Assembly: GCA_025200525.1 (NCBI GenBank)
Contig: CM045761.1
Span: forward strand, 205,254,254 to 205,318,253
DNA length: 64,000 bases
Direction of reading: 5' to 3'
From: Camellia lanceoleosa
Taxonomy: Eukaryota; Streptophyta; Magnoliopsida; Ericales; Theaceae
The translations under genes were made by a program, and so were the position numbers. This document shows, piece after piece, positions 10,757 through 23,116 of this stretch (positions are counted from its first letter, which is position 1; every line of letters starts with the position of its first letter). Under the pieces are notes generated by a model. That model was not told the DNA's origin, ran no database searches, and saw only the letters and a program-made list of their open reading frames with translations.

Positions 10757-12645
10757 TCAAGTAGCTGCAAGACAAGTAATAATTTCATCAATATACTTAT
10801 CTGAGCTTCCGCTTTCATCCACTGCCTCCTTAGCCAACTCCTTCCACCGCATAGCATTCTTCTTAATCTCCTGTCCTCTCTCTCCCTGCATAACTTCTCC
10901 GATGCATCTTTCAATTTCATCTGTAGTAGCAACACCTTTCTCATCCACCTTAGTTATAACTCCCTCCCCAAACTTGCTCCACAAAATGTGCATTAGTTAC
11001 CTGGTCTAAAAACTGTGGCATTGCAACCACTGGCACTCCAAAGCTTATGGCCTCCACCGTGGAATTCCATCCGCAGTGTGATATGAAGCATCCCACAGCA
11101 GGATGGGCTAACACCTCAACTGGGAGCACCACGTCACTACCAATCCCTTTTCTGATGTCTCCTCCACGAAACCACTGGGAAGCTTGCTCTGTTCATCTGA
11201 CCTCACCACCCACAAGAAGCTGTTGTTGTTTTGCTTTAGGGCCTCTGCCATTTCAGCCGTTTGTTCTGCATTCAAACTTGCAACACTTCCAAACAGAGAC
11301 ATACACAACAGACCCAGTATCCTTAGTGTTTAGCCACTTCAGGCAATCTTCATTCCGTGGCTTATACAGATGGAGGCCATAATCAAGTCATTGTCCACTC
11401 TCTTGTCAAGGTAAATAGATGGCACAGTTGGTCCAATTGTCCTAACAGGCCAGAGATTTGACATCCACTTCACTACCTACACTTCAGCATTCAACTTAGC
11501 AATATTTCTAACAAATAGATTGAATATAATCCTAGAAAGCTGAACTTCAAAAGAAAAGTTAGAACCGTAAATATGACAGTTGCAAAAGCAGGTCCACTTC
11601 AAATTCCAGTTAGATCTATAATTTCTTTTTTCTTATTTGGATCTCATTGAATTCAGACATAAGAGATATTCAACCAAATTGTCAAATTTAGATCAGGATC
11701 ATATTTAGCGAATAGCCAAATCATCTAAATATGAAAAGATAAATGTTAATATGGAATATCATAATTACACACACACAACCAATTTGGACACTCTGTCATT
11801 ATCTAATTGATTCAAGTCAATCCGAAGGGACATTGGATTGAGAATTATAGCTCAATCTATTGACACAAATTGCCATAATCTTGAATTGCTTGAACTTGGA
11901 AGGTAAAGGAATAGATTTTTTTAAAAAAACAATAAAAAATAAAAAAATTGATATGCTTATTGTAGTCACGCAGAAAAGCAATTAGACATTTAACTCACCT
12001 CTCCTTCCAACTTATCGAAGGAGTTAAAAAGAATCCAATCTGCCTTCTCAATGTTGCTGAATTGCTCTAATACGTATCTGAACATAGGGGGATAACGACT
12101 TGTGTCAGAACCAAACAATGGCATCTTTGGAATCCTGATCTCTGGCAAAGCAGGCATTGGAAAAGCAAGCACCGGCAGTGGCTCCCCTAATAAGTCAAGA
12201 TGCATGGGGTAGTAACTCGCAATGGCAGCACATGACTGTGTAAAAAATGCAGCTGCAGCTATGCCCAACTGCTTGGCTATGTTGAGAGCCCATGGCATAT
12301 TACCATCATACACGAGACACTTAACAGGATACTCAGAGCTTTCTAGTTTCCTGATGAGCTCAGTTACGCAACATGTGCCACTCGCTTCAAACCTATCAAG
12401 ATAGCCCTTAAACCCTCCAGGTCCTTGAATCCCGCCTTCAGTGCAATCATCATATACTGGCTCAAAGGCAATTGACCCAGCTCTACTAGGCATGGTTTTG
12501 GTAACTGAAAGAACGGTAGTTACGATGACTTTAAGTCCTTTTTTGAGGCCAAACGTTTAGAAAACTGGAGCATCGGATTGAGATGACCTTGCCCATAAAA
12601 CAGGAATACAATAACGTGAGCTTTGTAAACTCTCTCTTCCTCCAT
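10757..12645 (-). pseudogene. UDP-glycosyltransferase, UGT74-like, frameshifted (copy 1)
   Basis: Near-identical to the intact gene at 60330-62227, with the same two exons (about 12645-11999 and 11476-10757) and an intron of about 520 bp with GT-AG borders. Relative to copy 2 it has five small indels: two extra bases near 12540, and in exon 2 changes near 11386, 11290, 11127 and 10971. The one near 11127 falls in the PSPG donor-binding box, which is otherwise intact in pieces ([16 protein letters not shown]). If real, the indels abolish the enzyme. Several lie at CAG/CTG-type positions, where the two copies differ elsewhere in noncoding DNA too, so consensus error is a serious alternative. 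No other gene is interrupted in this interval. Confidence 0.85.
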
Positions 12646-13266
12646 TCTTCTATAAAATGCTTGGTCTCAGCCTCTCAATATTTTCCAAGCTGTTAAAAGG
12701 CTGTATTTGTACCTCAAATCAGTTTTGTATAAAAAAATAGATGGTGTTATAATTAACGATTGAAAAAAAAAATCTAATCAGATAGTTATTGATATCCGAT
12801 CAACGTGATTTTTTATTAGTATATAGTACTCGACCAGTTCTACACATTGAGCAGTTGATTATCAAAATGGGACCCGTGATGACCCCCGGGCGAACAAAAC
12901 TGTCCAATGCAATGCCGAAAAATAGCCAATAATTTCTTATCATTAATTAATTCGGCTGTTCAGATTGTACCGCTATGGCCCACACATCTCTAATCTTCTC
13001 CTACACACTTTTTTATACAATTTTTTAATACACATTTTTTTTATAAAAAGTCAAAAAATTAACCCAAACATCTATATTTCTTTCCTCAATTTTTTAGTCT
13101 AAAAAGACAAAAAATGTACTTATTTAACAACTCCTAAATTAAACAAATCAGTGTGTATATATGCATATGAAAAGCAAGTAATAATTATGAATATCAGAAA
13201 ACAAATTCAGAACAAGTAAGAAAATTATCAACTAATAGAGGGGAGCATGGCAGCAGGGCATTGGAT
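12646..13266. other. UGT upstream region (copy 1)
   Basis: No gene. It should hold the UGT promoter on the minus strand. I see no TATA box at a convincing distance from the start codon. The sequence continues to the target-site copy of the Mutator-like element. Confidence 0.4.
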
Positions 13267-13275
13267 GTGTTCCAT

Positions 13276-13400
13276 GCGAGAGGATCCTCTAGAGTAACCC
13301 TCTAGAGTGATCTCCTAAAGTGGATGTCGGACGGCTCGAGAATAGTCCTCACCAAAGCAGCGTCGTTTTGGTGAGGAATTCAAAAAAAAAAAAAAACCGG
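13276..13400 (+). repeat. Left terminal inverted repeat of the MULE
   Basis: Pairs with 18520-18641. It includes an internal palindrome around cctcaccaaa...ttttggtgagg, which is a perfect 30-bp palindrome in copy 2 (62927-62956) but altered here. Confidence 0.9.
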
Positions 13401-14452
13401 GGATTTCAAAACTTCCCATATGAAGAACTATCTGACGGTGGGAAGAAGTGAAACGAGAGGCGAAGAAGAGTTTGTTTGAGGCCGATACTGCGTCCCGTCG
13501 CCGTAAATGTAATGCATCCTGCTCTCTCAACAGATTGAAGCATTATATAGGTATAGTTCGATTTTGTTTTTGGTCTCTTGAATCAAGTTTTTGAATACGT
13601 GGGTTTGTGTCGAATCGAAGTTTCTCTTATACATATATGAACAAGGATTGTTTTTAAATTCTGATTCATGTTTTAGAAGAGACCAAACCCAGATTCATGC
13701 GAAGCTCTACGAATCGATGCTCTTTATAGATTGAGACATCAATTTTAGTATCACACAATAAGATGGTAATATATTTTTAATTGTAATAAATATCTACCAA
13801 AATTAATAATTGAACCTGAAAGAATCATTAGTATATGGAATTTAAATATTGAAGCCCAAAACAATCAACACTGACCTCACAAACTTATTTTAATAAGAGC
13901 CAGACTCAGAATTTTATTGAAAGTATTAGTGAAGTACTTACCAAAAAAAAAAAAAAAAGGAACCAAACTACAAAAAATACATTGATCCTTAAAGGAGGCA
14001 TGGCCAAGCAGGTTCGCGATGGCTTATGTACTAGTAAATTTAAAGCGTAAGTCAAAATTGAATCCACCAAGAGTATGCAACCTTGTTTATTAGTGAAGCA
14101 ACATAAATAGTTTAGGTAACATATTTTTAATTATATATTTGGAACAATAGTTTAGAGATATATATATATATATATACGTATATATAGATTTGAATTCGAT
14201 TCTCTTTCTGCTTCATTATTATTGAATTAATTGAAGTATGATTTTGTGCTTATCATTTACGGTGTCACATTAGTATGTTTACTGGAAGTAGGTATCTGGT
14301 TGATTGTAATGTGTGTGTGCGCACATATATGGATGGAGTTATCATTTTCCAGTACAGAACAATATGGTTGGAATTGGATGCTTCAAATTATTTTGAAAAA
14401 TACTTGCTTCAAAAATAATTATTTCATACCCTAATTTTCCTTTTTTAGTTCC
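13401..14452. other. MULE 5' noncoding region
   Basis: Sequence between the left TIR and the transposase. It has an (AT) run at 14160-14176 and no supported ORF. It should carry the transposase promoter and leader. Confidence 0.5.
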
Positions 14453-16750
14453 TTGTTTGATATGGAACCTAACAATCATGAGAATGATGAGAGTGAGTGT
14501 CCTTGGAAGCCTAGAGTACGCATGACATTTGATACAGAACAAGAAGCATATGATTTCTATAATACTTATGGAGGAAGGTTGGGCTTTAGTATTAGAAAGG
14601 CGTTATGTAAACAAAAAGAGCAAAGAGGGCAAATCACTTCAAGGCAATTTGTTTTGTAATAAGGAAGGATTTCGGGTTGTCGACAAAAGCGAGATCCATT
14701 AACAAAAATCCTAGGCGAAGTGAGGTATGGTTGTCAAGCCGACTTGTCATTAAGTGAGATAGGAATATTAGAAATTTTTTGTTAGTGATTTTCTTGAACA
14801 ACATAATCATATCTTCATACCCGACAAAATATACGCATATGTTACCATCCCAAAGGAAGATATACGCATCACGAACCAGAAATAGATTTAGCGAAAAATA
14901 AAATCGTCTTAATCTTTGCATTTGAGCTCATAGGTAATGAAGTTGGTGAAAGGAGTCGCTTGGGTTTACAAAACTTGACCAAAAAATTATTTGAGCGAAG
15001 AGGCAAAAGCAGTTTAGTATATGGGGAGGCGGGTAGCATTTTGTAATATTTTTGTGACAAATCTTTGGAGAATCCATCTTGTTTTACTCGGTCCAATTAG
15101 ATACTTGAGGAAGCGATTATGAACATATTTTGGGCGATGCTCGGATGATCATGGATTATGGACAATTTGGTGATGTTGTCACTTCGACACTACTTACAAG
15201 TTAAATAGTGCACATAGACCATTTCGTCTTTTGTTGGATTGAACCATCATAGGAAGCTGTGGTATTTGGTGTAGCTTTGATGTATGATGAGATCGCCCGA
15301 TTCTTTAGTATGGCTTTTAGAAGATTCTTGGAGGCAATGTTAAGTAAGGCTCCAAAAACAATTTTACGGATCGGGATCTTTGAATGGCTAAGGCCATACC
15401 TATTGTCATGCCTAACACAACCCATCGCCTTTGCACTTGGCATTTGATGCAAAATGCATTAAGGCATGCAAATTCTATTTTTCAAGGATAAGGCGATGAA
15501 GGATAAGGGGATGAAGAGTGTTTTATACTGCGTTTATATACGACATTGAGGATGAGGAAGAGTTTATGTTAAAATAGGAGAAATGCTTGACAAGTATGAA
15601 GTAAGAGATAATCATTGGTTGAAGTTAACATTTGGGGTCAAGGAAAAATGGGGTTGGCCATATGTTAGAAATGCATGGAATGCGGGCATGAGTAGCACCC
15701 AACTTAGTGAATCGCTTTAATGCTTTCTTGAAGGATTTCATTGATCGATCATAACTTAATGCAATTTTTCATGCATTTTGATCGAGTTACATGCGAGAAA
15801 AGGTACAAAAGAGTTACAAGCGAATATGCTCTATGCCAAAAGTTGCCCGGTGAATATTAAAGTGAAGATTATGGAGCAAGCTGCGGATGTTTACACAATT
15901 AAAATTTTGAAGAATTTCGGGATGAGTATGTCAAGTCCTTGAAGTCAACATTGAAGAAATTGAAAATGATGGTGAGAGTGCCGTTTATCACGGTTCTTGA
16001 TAGTGATGGTATAAAAGGTGAGGAAGGTGAGGCGGGAGTGTGATGATTTGGTCACTTACAATTGTAGGAAGTTTGAAATGAAGGGCATTTTGTGTAGTCA
16101 TTGTTTGAAGATCCTTAGAAAGACTCAAATTGAAAGAGATTCCTTCCGGTATATTATGAAGAGATGGACTAAAAAGCAAGATTTGAAAATGTGAAAGATA
16201 GGTGTGGGCATGATATTCGGGTTGATGTAGATTGCATCAAACTTCACGTTATAGGTCATTGATGGCAATATTGAGATCGATGGCGTGTAGAGCTTAGAAA
16301 GTGAGAAACATATAATTTGCGGTCGAAAGCGGATGAATTAATTGCGAGACATTGAAACTATGTTAGCGCAAAATTCAATATGCCTTGTTGGAATCTTGTT
16401 CAACAAGAAAACCCCCAACACATGCCCCAAAAGCTTTGAAGTGGATGGTGTGGCGGATAAAAATGTAGTCAACAAAAGGACTCCAGAGAAAAAGTGCACT
16501 AGCAAGAATCGAAGCGGACAAAAAGGTGGTTTGGAGCTTGCGTTGGCAAAGAAAAATAAAATAAGTTCACATAATGCTTCTCAAACTTCCATGTCTGTTA
16601 CTCCTCAAACTCCTCCCTTATTTTAAATCAAGTGCACTTGAAGCACCTCCCTTAATTCCTCGATCGGCTCCTTTATTTTCAAGTGTTCCTCAACTTCCTC
16701 CATTCTTCGAGTGTTCCTCAAGTTAGAAACTTCTTTGTCTCAATTTATGT
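14453..16750 (+). pseudogene. MULE transposase of FAR1/FHY3 type, decayed
   Basis: Single-exon transposase with the FAR1/FHY3 layout. The N-terminal FAR1 DNA-binding domain is readable at about 14500-14660 (FDTEQEAYDFYNTYGG, then RQFV), with zinc-finger pieces further on. The MULE transposase core lies at about 15080-15800 in changing frames: YGEAGSI, a disrupted FDTTY block near 15185, NHHRK near 15245, LNAMTLSEAS-type fragments, then EDEEEFMLK and KWGWPYVRN. A SWIM zinc finger lies at 16042-16110 (CRKFEMKGILCSHCLK). In the SWIM CxC pair the first Cys is Tyr (TYNC). A low-complexity Ser/Pro-rich tail follows to about 16750. At least a dozen frameshifts and stops rule out a full protein. Proteins of this layout mobilise Mutator-type elements; host FAR1/FHY3 transcription factors descend from them. 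Confidence 0.8.
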
Positions 16751-18443
16751 ATTCGCCTATAATGTAAGTTAGTTTAATAAAAAGTTTTAAATGCAGTTTG
16801 TAGTGACTATTATCATTTTAGATTGATATGTGTTTGTTATTGTTGCAGCCAAGTTTTCTTCATCACAATATGCATTTTTCAATTACAAAACCTTGGCTTT
16901 AATGTAAAGTTCATATTATTAGTAGAAGATGAAGCCATTTGTTTATCTGCATAAAAAATACCAACAGATTCAACTACTGATTAGTAGAAGATGACATTCT
17001 TCCAATTTTTTTATCTGTCAAGTTGTTTTACCTATTATTCTTACTAAGTGTAATTTTGTAACTATCAATCTACCTTTGTTAGTGCAGACAGCAATAGGAT
17101 TTTGCCATGTTTTATCTGCCCATTACTTTTCCTTGTTTTCACCTTTAATTTTATTTTATGTTTGGGTGTGGAACAATACTTAGGATATTGGGTTTGTAGA
17201 GGGGGGGAAAAAGGAAAAGAAAATTGAAAAAAGAAAAAACAAAAAAGAATAAAAAGCTTCTTCAATTATTTATACATAAAGCAATAAGCATTTACAAGAA
17301 AGCAATAAGCAATAAGCATTTATAAAAAGCATTTACGACTAAGCAACAATATTGCTATAGTGCGATCAAACATGCATTTCATGTAAAACACAAGCATAGG
17401 AGAAATCTCCTAGTGTGATTCTTGAATGAGTATCTGAAGTTACGAGTAGATGGCGGTCGAGGATGTTTCTTGATGGGCTAAGCAAAAATTTGTGTATGAA
17501 ACTAATCTTATTGAGAAGAACCTAATGAAGAATGGATAATCTGAGGATACAAAGGGAGGTTTTTTTCTTATGGAAGATGTAGCTGAGAGAGTTAAAATAT
17601 TGGAAGGAAACTGACAATTGAAAAACAGTGTGCAAGCAGGGCTGGTTGGTATGACTTGGGTTTGGTTTAAAAAAAAAAATAAACTCAATTATATTGCATA
17701 TGTTTTCCTATTGTTTGCTCCAACATTTCTTTATCTAAAGTTATGAATCTTTGACAACATTTCTTTATCTAAAGTTATCTAAAGGGCAAGATGTGTATTT
17801 CATATATCATTCTGAGTATGGAAGAAACTATATTGATACGTACATCTTGTTATCTCTGAGAATAGTATGGAAGAAAAGTATCTTGAGCATTTATGCATAG
17901 ACATTCATCAATGCCAAAGAAAACAAACTTAATTACATATATCATTCTCTTACATTCCTCTGTCTTCCAAAGCGAGAATGCCCATTTTATGATCAACGGA
18001 GAAATACTATATTTAAATTACACCTGATTAAATTATACAAATAGAGGTCATTTTAAATTACACCTGAGATGCCCATGTTTGGAATTTAAATACTACATTC
18101 TGTGTGTCATATAATTTACATTACACCGAGTTAAATGCCCATTTCGGGCCCATTACACATGAGATGCATATATATATATATATTCATAAATTTCTTTGAT
18201 GATTCAATCATCTGATTCGAGTTCCTCTAAGCATAGATTTGAAATAAATCATGTAAAAAGTCTCAAATCAAAACCGTAAGATCATATTTTTGATTTTTCC
18301 CTAATTTTGGAATCAAATCCTAATATTTAAAGTTTAGAGAATGAGCGAACTGTGGTTTTTTCTTTCAATCTGTTGGAGTATGGTGACCCGGTGATTGTGG
18401 CAGCAGGCAGCACAAGTGGCAGTGGCGGCAGTGGCAGTGGACC

Positions 18444-18478
<35 letters not shown>

Positions 18479-18519
18479 ATTTCAGTTGCATTTCCCTAAC
18501 CTTGATGTTTGAAATCCCT
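16751..18519. other. MULE 3' noncoding region
   Basis: No gene. It contains a 26-bp direct repeat (caacatttctttatctaaag at about 17721 and 17755), degenerate repeats of ttacacctga and gcccatttt at 17975-18150, and a (TC)n tract. Confidence 0.5.
18447..18477. repeat. (TC)n microsatellite inside the MULE
   Basis: About 15 TC units just inside the right TIR. Confidence 0.9.
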
Positions 18520-18641
18520 AAAAGCTGGTTTTTTGAAATTCCTCACCAAAAAGCGTCGTTTTGGTGAGGACTAATCTGAGCCCGTCCGATTATCCACTTT
18601 AGGAGATCACTCTAGAGGATTACTCTAGAGGATCGGCTCGC
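18520..18641 (-). repeat. Right terminal inverted repeat of the MULE
   Basis: Reverse complement of the left TIR, ending ggctcgc at 18641, followed by the target-site copy gtgttgctt. Confidence 0.9.
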
Positions 18642-18923
18642 GTGTTGCTTATATGTCGACAAAGATTAGACTCTTACGATTGGCAAAATTGATTGTCCAA
18701 AAACCACGAACAACAATTACGGATGTAATAAAAATAAAAGTAAAAATCCCATCGAATTTAAATTCACCATAGCACAAGGGATATTATAGTACGAGTAATA
18801 TTAGGAATTATGAAAATAATATCATGAAATGTATCATAAAAATTTTTATTCTTTAATTAGTGTTGATTAATGTGTGGTGTTTTATTGTGTGTGTAATTTA
18901 AAGGTGGAGAATCTTTTCGATTA

Positions 18924-21900
18924 TCACGCCCCATATTTTATTACTCGGATAACCTTACCAATATTCATTAATTAAGTCCATTTACAAATAACATTTCATC
19001 ATTGGATGAGATGATGAATAATTAAATATACATATTCCCTTTCATTATACAACAATGACATTTACATACAAATAAAAAAGAAATGCAGGACTTACAATAA
19101 AAGAGAGGACACTACTCTTTACAAAAGATAGCACTTTCACCAAACAACAAATGAAGTAGTACAATCCATTTTCTACATTACACTTATGAAATGGTAAAAC
19201 CCATTGTTTGATCTTCAATTCAGAAAAAGCATTCCATGCACATGTCGTGCATAGAATGAACAAAACTCTTGAGCCATCTCATATTAAAACATTAAAGGAT
19301 GTGAGAGTACAAAAGATACTCATATATATTCGTGAAATCATATCATGTCAAAATCATAAGGTTTTATCACATAATCTCTTAAATCCAAGAACTTTTATTT
19401 AATTAACCACAACCCGATTAACAAATAAATAAACATGCTTCAATAATAACATGACATTCTTTTTAATCCATTCAATTATCTCATTATCAATTGAATCATT
19501 AAACAATTCATCAAATCCATTTTGATTACATGACAAATGTATCCATGTTTCATAACAATTTCCATTTCTTGATTCATAATGCAACAAAGAGAACACCTTC
19601 CTTACCCTTTAAAAGAGATTACATCTCATATCACTTGATACTTCCATTTCAATTGAGATAAAGACTCCAAATTAAACATTTTCCCATTTTACAATAGATA
19701 AGCATACTAGCTATATCAACACATCAACAGATAAGCATATGAGCTATATCACACTTCCAAAGATAAGCATATGAGCTATATCACACTTCAAAGATAAGCA
19801 TATGAAATTTGTATCTCTGGAGTCCATTCCTATCTCCTCCCAAACAACATCCGGTTTAGAGATCCATCCCCTATCTTCCCTAAATCGTGGAGTACATCCC
19901 TATCTTCTCAACACAACACAATGCATATAAACAATTATTATACACATCATCAATCCATACATAAAGTTAATGCATTCTTTCAACCGTCATACTCAATGAC
20001 ATATTCCATAGATTAGTTTTCATTTGCCTAATCATCATGCATTATCTGCAACAATCAAGACTATCCTCACCGATAGCCCAACGTTATTTCTATGAGAAAA
20101 TAAATGCACAAAATGGATATTATATCAACATTTCAACTAGGTGAAGCGATGAATGATCCAACTACACCCTTTAATCCCTCGTTCCCAATTCCATTCTTCT
20201 CCATTTCAATTTCTCATTTCTCAAATTAATTCAACAATGTAATTAGGGCATTTTCCATAATTAACATTACAACCTTTTAGGTTCCATTTTTTCATCAATG
20301 TTTTCAACATTAATTTCATTTCTCTATGCCAAACATGCATATAGGTTTATTATAAATAAAACTCCAACTTTTGTAAAATTATACAAAGGCCCAAACTTTC
20401 TCAAAATTACCCAACAACCCCCAACATATCAAAATGCTAAAATTTAAAGACAAAGCTCATAGAGAGAGTAGGATATCCCTACTTATTAAATATTATCATT
20501 TAATCAAAATCCTCATCTAGCGCAACATGGTAAATTTTCAAAGATAGTCAAAATGGTTATCTCTAACATATTAATACTGCGGCGTATAATCCAACATATA
20601 ACTATAACTTGGAATCTCCCATGATTCCCAACATGTAGAAACAAATCATATTTCACATTTTATCAAATATAAACAACTACACTAGTTTTCATATCACAAT
20701 CACGTTAAAACTTCTCAAGGTCCATTTCTAGCAGTGTCGATTTTATTTCAACAATTACATTAAGTAAAATAATACCGTTAATGCCCAAGAAAACATCATT
20801 TTTCTTTCCAAACTCATTCTCCAAGCATTATCCAACTATGACATCCTAATTTGATCAAAAAGCGAAAAGTTAAACATAATTCCTTTGTTTTATTTAAAAA
20901 TACTCTTTTGGCCTGGCAGGTAAAAATTTCAAAACCAATCGAATAAAGTCCGTTTTGTTCAAATTAAAAACTGCTCTTTCATAACCTTACAAACATATTC
21001 AATTTTACACTTTACTTAATTTGGGCATCAACTTTTTATTTTCTTCAAATTTTCTCTTTTAAGCAAATAAAACACAAATTTTCCAAAAAGTTCTAATTAA
21101 ATTATACAACTTTAAACTCCATATAATCAAGCAAAAAGGTACATAAAGAAGTGTAGGAAAAATCTCTACTTAACACTTTACACAATATTCCTTAATATCA
21201 ATTTATTTTTCTCAAAATAAATTCCAAAACTCAAGGATGAGATAAATATTTCAACGTTAGTTCCTCAAAATAAATTATCTAACCATAATATGATGTAGAT
21301 ATAATCCATACAACTATTAAATTCTATTTTGATTTCTTTTACAAAATTAACAACACAAAATAATTTCTCCAAAAATCAATCTCAATATACCAACATTCTT
21401 AACATTTCAACATAATTTTTCTTTCAAAAAATTACCAAACAAAATCTGAAAATATACCTATATGCAATACCTCTTATAATGATATATTTTCTCAAAATAA
21501 TCTCAATATAGCTTTAATGTAAAAATATGAAGAAAAGTCCTACCTCAAATATGAAGAAAAATAAATCTGAAAATGTAAGCGTCATCCGATCATGAATCGA
21601 GAACACCATTGTGAAGATTACGACGAGCTCTCCAATTTTCATTTACAACACTTTTGCAAAATCTCCTCTCCTAAGGACTCTCACTCTAAGCTCAAAGCTT
21701 GAGTAACAATGGAGGAGGAGAGAGAGAGAGAGAAAGAAAGAGAAGCGTTGAGGGCAAGAGCTCTCTGCTCAATTGTATGAAGAAAAGAAAAGGAAAGGAA
21801 GGAAATGATGATAAGGAGATAAAAAAGGGAGGCCACTCAATATGGGTTTGTCTCTCAAAAAATTTGGTTTTTCTCAAAAATATAATTTTTTGTAATAATA

Positions 21901-22423
21901 CCTCAAAATTTATAATATAAATTATAAAATGATATAATTTTTCTCATCATAAAAAATATAACATTTTTGTACATCACATCCACCGAAAGAAATATAATAT
22001 TTTGCTCATTTCACAATATATACAAGTTTCATTCTTTACTATAAAATATATAATTTTACAGTATGGTACACATCATAAATTTAACTTTTAAATATTTATT
22101 ATAACCTTATATAATAAATAATAACAGCAACTCCCAAGGTTGGTTACTACCAATCATATAATTAAAAAGGACCAAATACCCAAAACTTACTTTCAAATTC
22201 GCTATACACTAGATGGAACTTGCGATCCAGTCCGCGAATTTTTCATAAAATAAATACTCATCAATAAGTGCGAAATTTTTTTACCTAACGTGATAGACTC
22301 GTATATGAACAACATACAAAAATTTCATAATTTTCTGAATCGATAACTATTTTTAAAAATACAAAAACCGAATTGTTTTCGCCCATGAATTTACCATGAC
22401 ACTCAAATTCGAAAATTTGCTCA
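18924..22423 (+). mobile_element. Probable solo LTR, 3500 bp
   Basis: Begins tcacgccccatatt and ends tttgctca, flanked by identical 5-bp repeats gatta (18919-18923 and 22424-22428). It contains no gag or pol resemblance in any frame, has very low GC and long A/T runs, and includes a 35-bp tandem repeat. Length fits long LTRs of chromovirus-type gypsy elements, but the family and the canonical TG start are not confirmed (start reads TC). Confidence 0.6.
19695..19806. repeat. Tandem repeat, about 35 bp, three and a half units
   Basis: Units of agataagcatatgagctata followed by tcacacttc repeat inside the probable solo LTR; the first unit is more diverged. Confidence 0.8.
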
Positions 22424-22428
22424 GATTA

Positions 22429-23017
22429 AATTATACATTGGCTATTTAAAAAAAAAAAAAATTCACGGTTCATTACATTCGGGATCATCTTCATGATATT
22501 TTTTCATGATCCGTACTGCCATTCTCTTAGGGTATTATGGAAATCATTCTTGGTATCTTCCTAATAAAAAAAGATCAAAAGCGCCGGGAGTTCATATGAC
22601 CCAAAAAGTAACACTCAACGGAGGAGCCGTAATAAAGAAAGAAGAAAAGAAAATTTGAAAATTATCAAAAATTAAGCATTAAAAACCCCTCAAATCCAAA
22701 AAGCGATGTCATTTTGGGATTATTTTTTCCATATTTTTTATATTTTTCTTTCATAACTTCGATTCTTGAGAAGAAGAAGAAAGAAAGAAGAAGAAAGAAG
22801 AAGAAAAGAAGAAGAGATGAGAGAAAGGAGAGGAGAGCGGAGATTTGACAAGCTAAAACTGAAGCCAATCCGAGACATCATCATCAACAACCAAAACCAA
22901 TCACATGATTCAAAACCGTATCAAAGAGCCAGATCACAGATTCAACAAATCAAAACCAATCACCGAATCACCGATGAAGAAAAGATTCAAATACTTTACC
23001 AACAACCAACACATCAN
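22429..23017. other. Sequence left of the assembly gap, with GAA-rich tract
   Basis: A GAA/AAG-rich tract at about 22771-22822 precedes gagatgagagaaag. This resembles a plant 5' leader, but the reading frame through it is low-complexity and enters the gap, so I do not call a gene. Confidence 0.35.
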
Positions 23018-23116
23018 NNNNNNNNNNNNNNNNNNNNNNNNNNNNNNNNNNNNNNNNNNNNNNNNNNNNNNNNNNNNNNNNNNNNNNNNNNNNNNNNNNN
23101 NNNNNNNNNNNNNNNN
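23018..23116. other. Assembly gap (run of N)
   Basis: About 99 N by my count, a nominal scaffold gap. Order, orientation and distance of the sequences on either side therefore rest on scaffolding. Confidence 0.98.

Larger units (their letters stand above)
1..14373. repeat. Large direct duplication, copy 1 (left edge outside window)
   Basis: The first base to about 14373 aligns collinearly, in the same orientation, with 49681-64000. The offset drifts from 49681 to 49627 because of small indels and one 167-bp insertion. It holds the right part of a nested LTR block, the 3' LTR of a Tat element, a 44-codon ORF, a UGT gene and the left end of a Mutator-like element. The true left end is not visible. 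It could be one unit of a tandem duplication with a period near 49.6 kb, or an unpurged alternative haplotype; a gap at 23018-23116 separates the copies. Confidence 0.95.
13276..18641 (+). mobile_element. Mutator-like element (MULE), 5366 bp
   Basis: Terminal inverted repeats start gcgag and contain two ctctagag blocks. The left end (13276-13400) matches the reverse complement of the right end (18520-18641) over more than 100 bp. The flanking 9-bp sites are gtgttccat (13267-13275) and gtgttgctt (18642-18650), 7 of 9 identical. Copy 2's left flank (62847-62855) reads gtgttcctt, 8 of 9. A 9-bp target duplication is the Mutator hallmark. The interior holds a single-exon transposase of the FAR1/FHY3 type, now a pseudogene (14453-16750). 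Confidence 0.9.
18798..22530. mobile_element. MITE related to the one at 10282, split by an LTR insertion
   Basis: Left part 18798-18923 shares gattaatgtgtggtgtttta and flanking blocks with the MITE at 10282-10448. The right part (about 22429-22530) contains ttcatgat...ttttcatgatcc, like its 3' arm. The intervening 3.5 kb is bounded by gatta on both sides. The right arm match is weak and carries about 60 bp of extra sequence, so the reconstruction is tentative. Confidence 0.45.

Noticed and set aside
18352..18567. Frame near (TC)n in the MULE
   Set aside because: Leu/Ser run from the microsatellite; nothing else supports it.
21692..21920. Short frames with Glu/Arg/Lys or Ser/Leu/Pro runs
   Set aside because: Low-complexity translation of an (AG)n tract.
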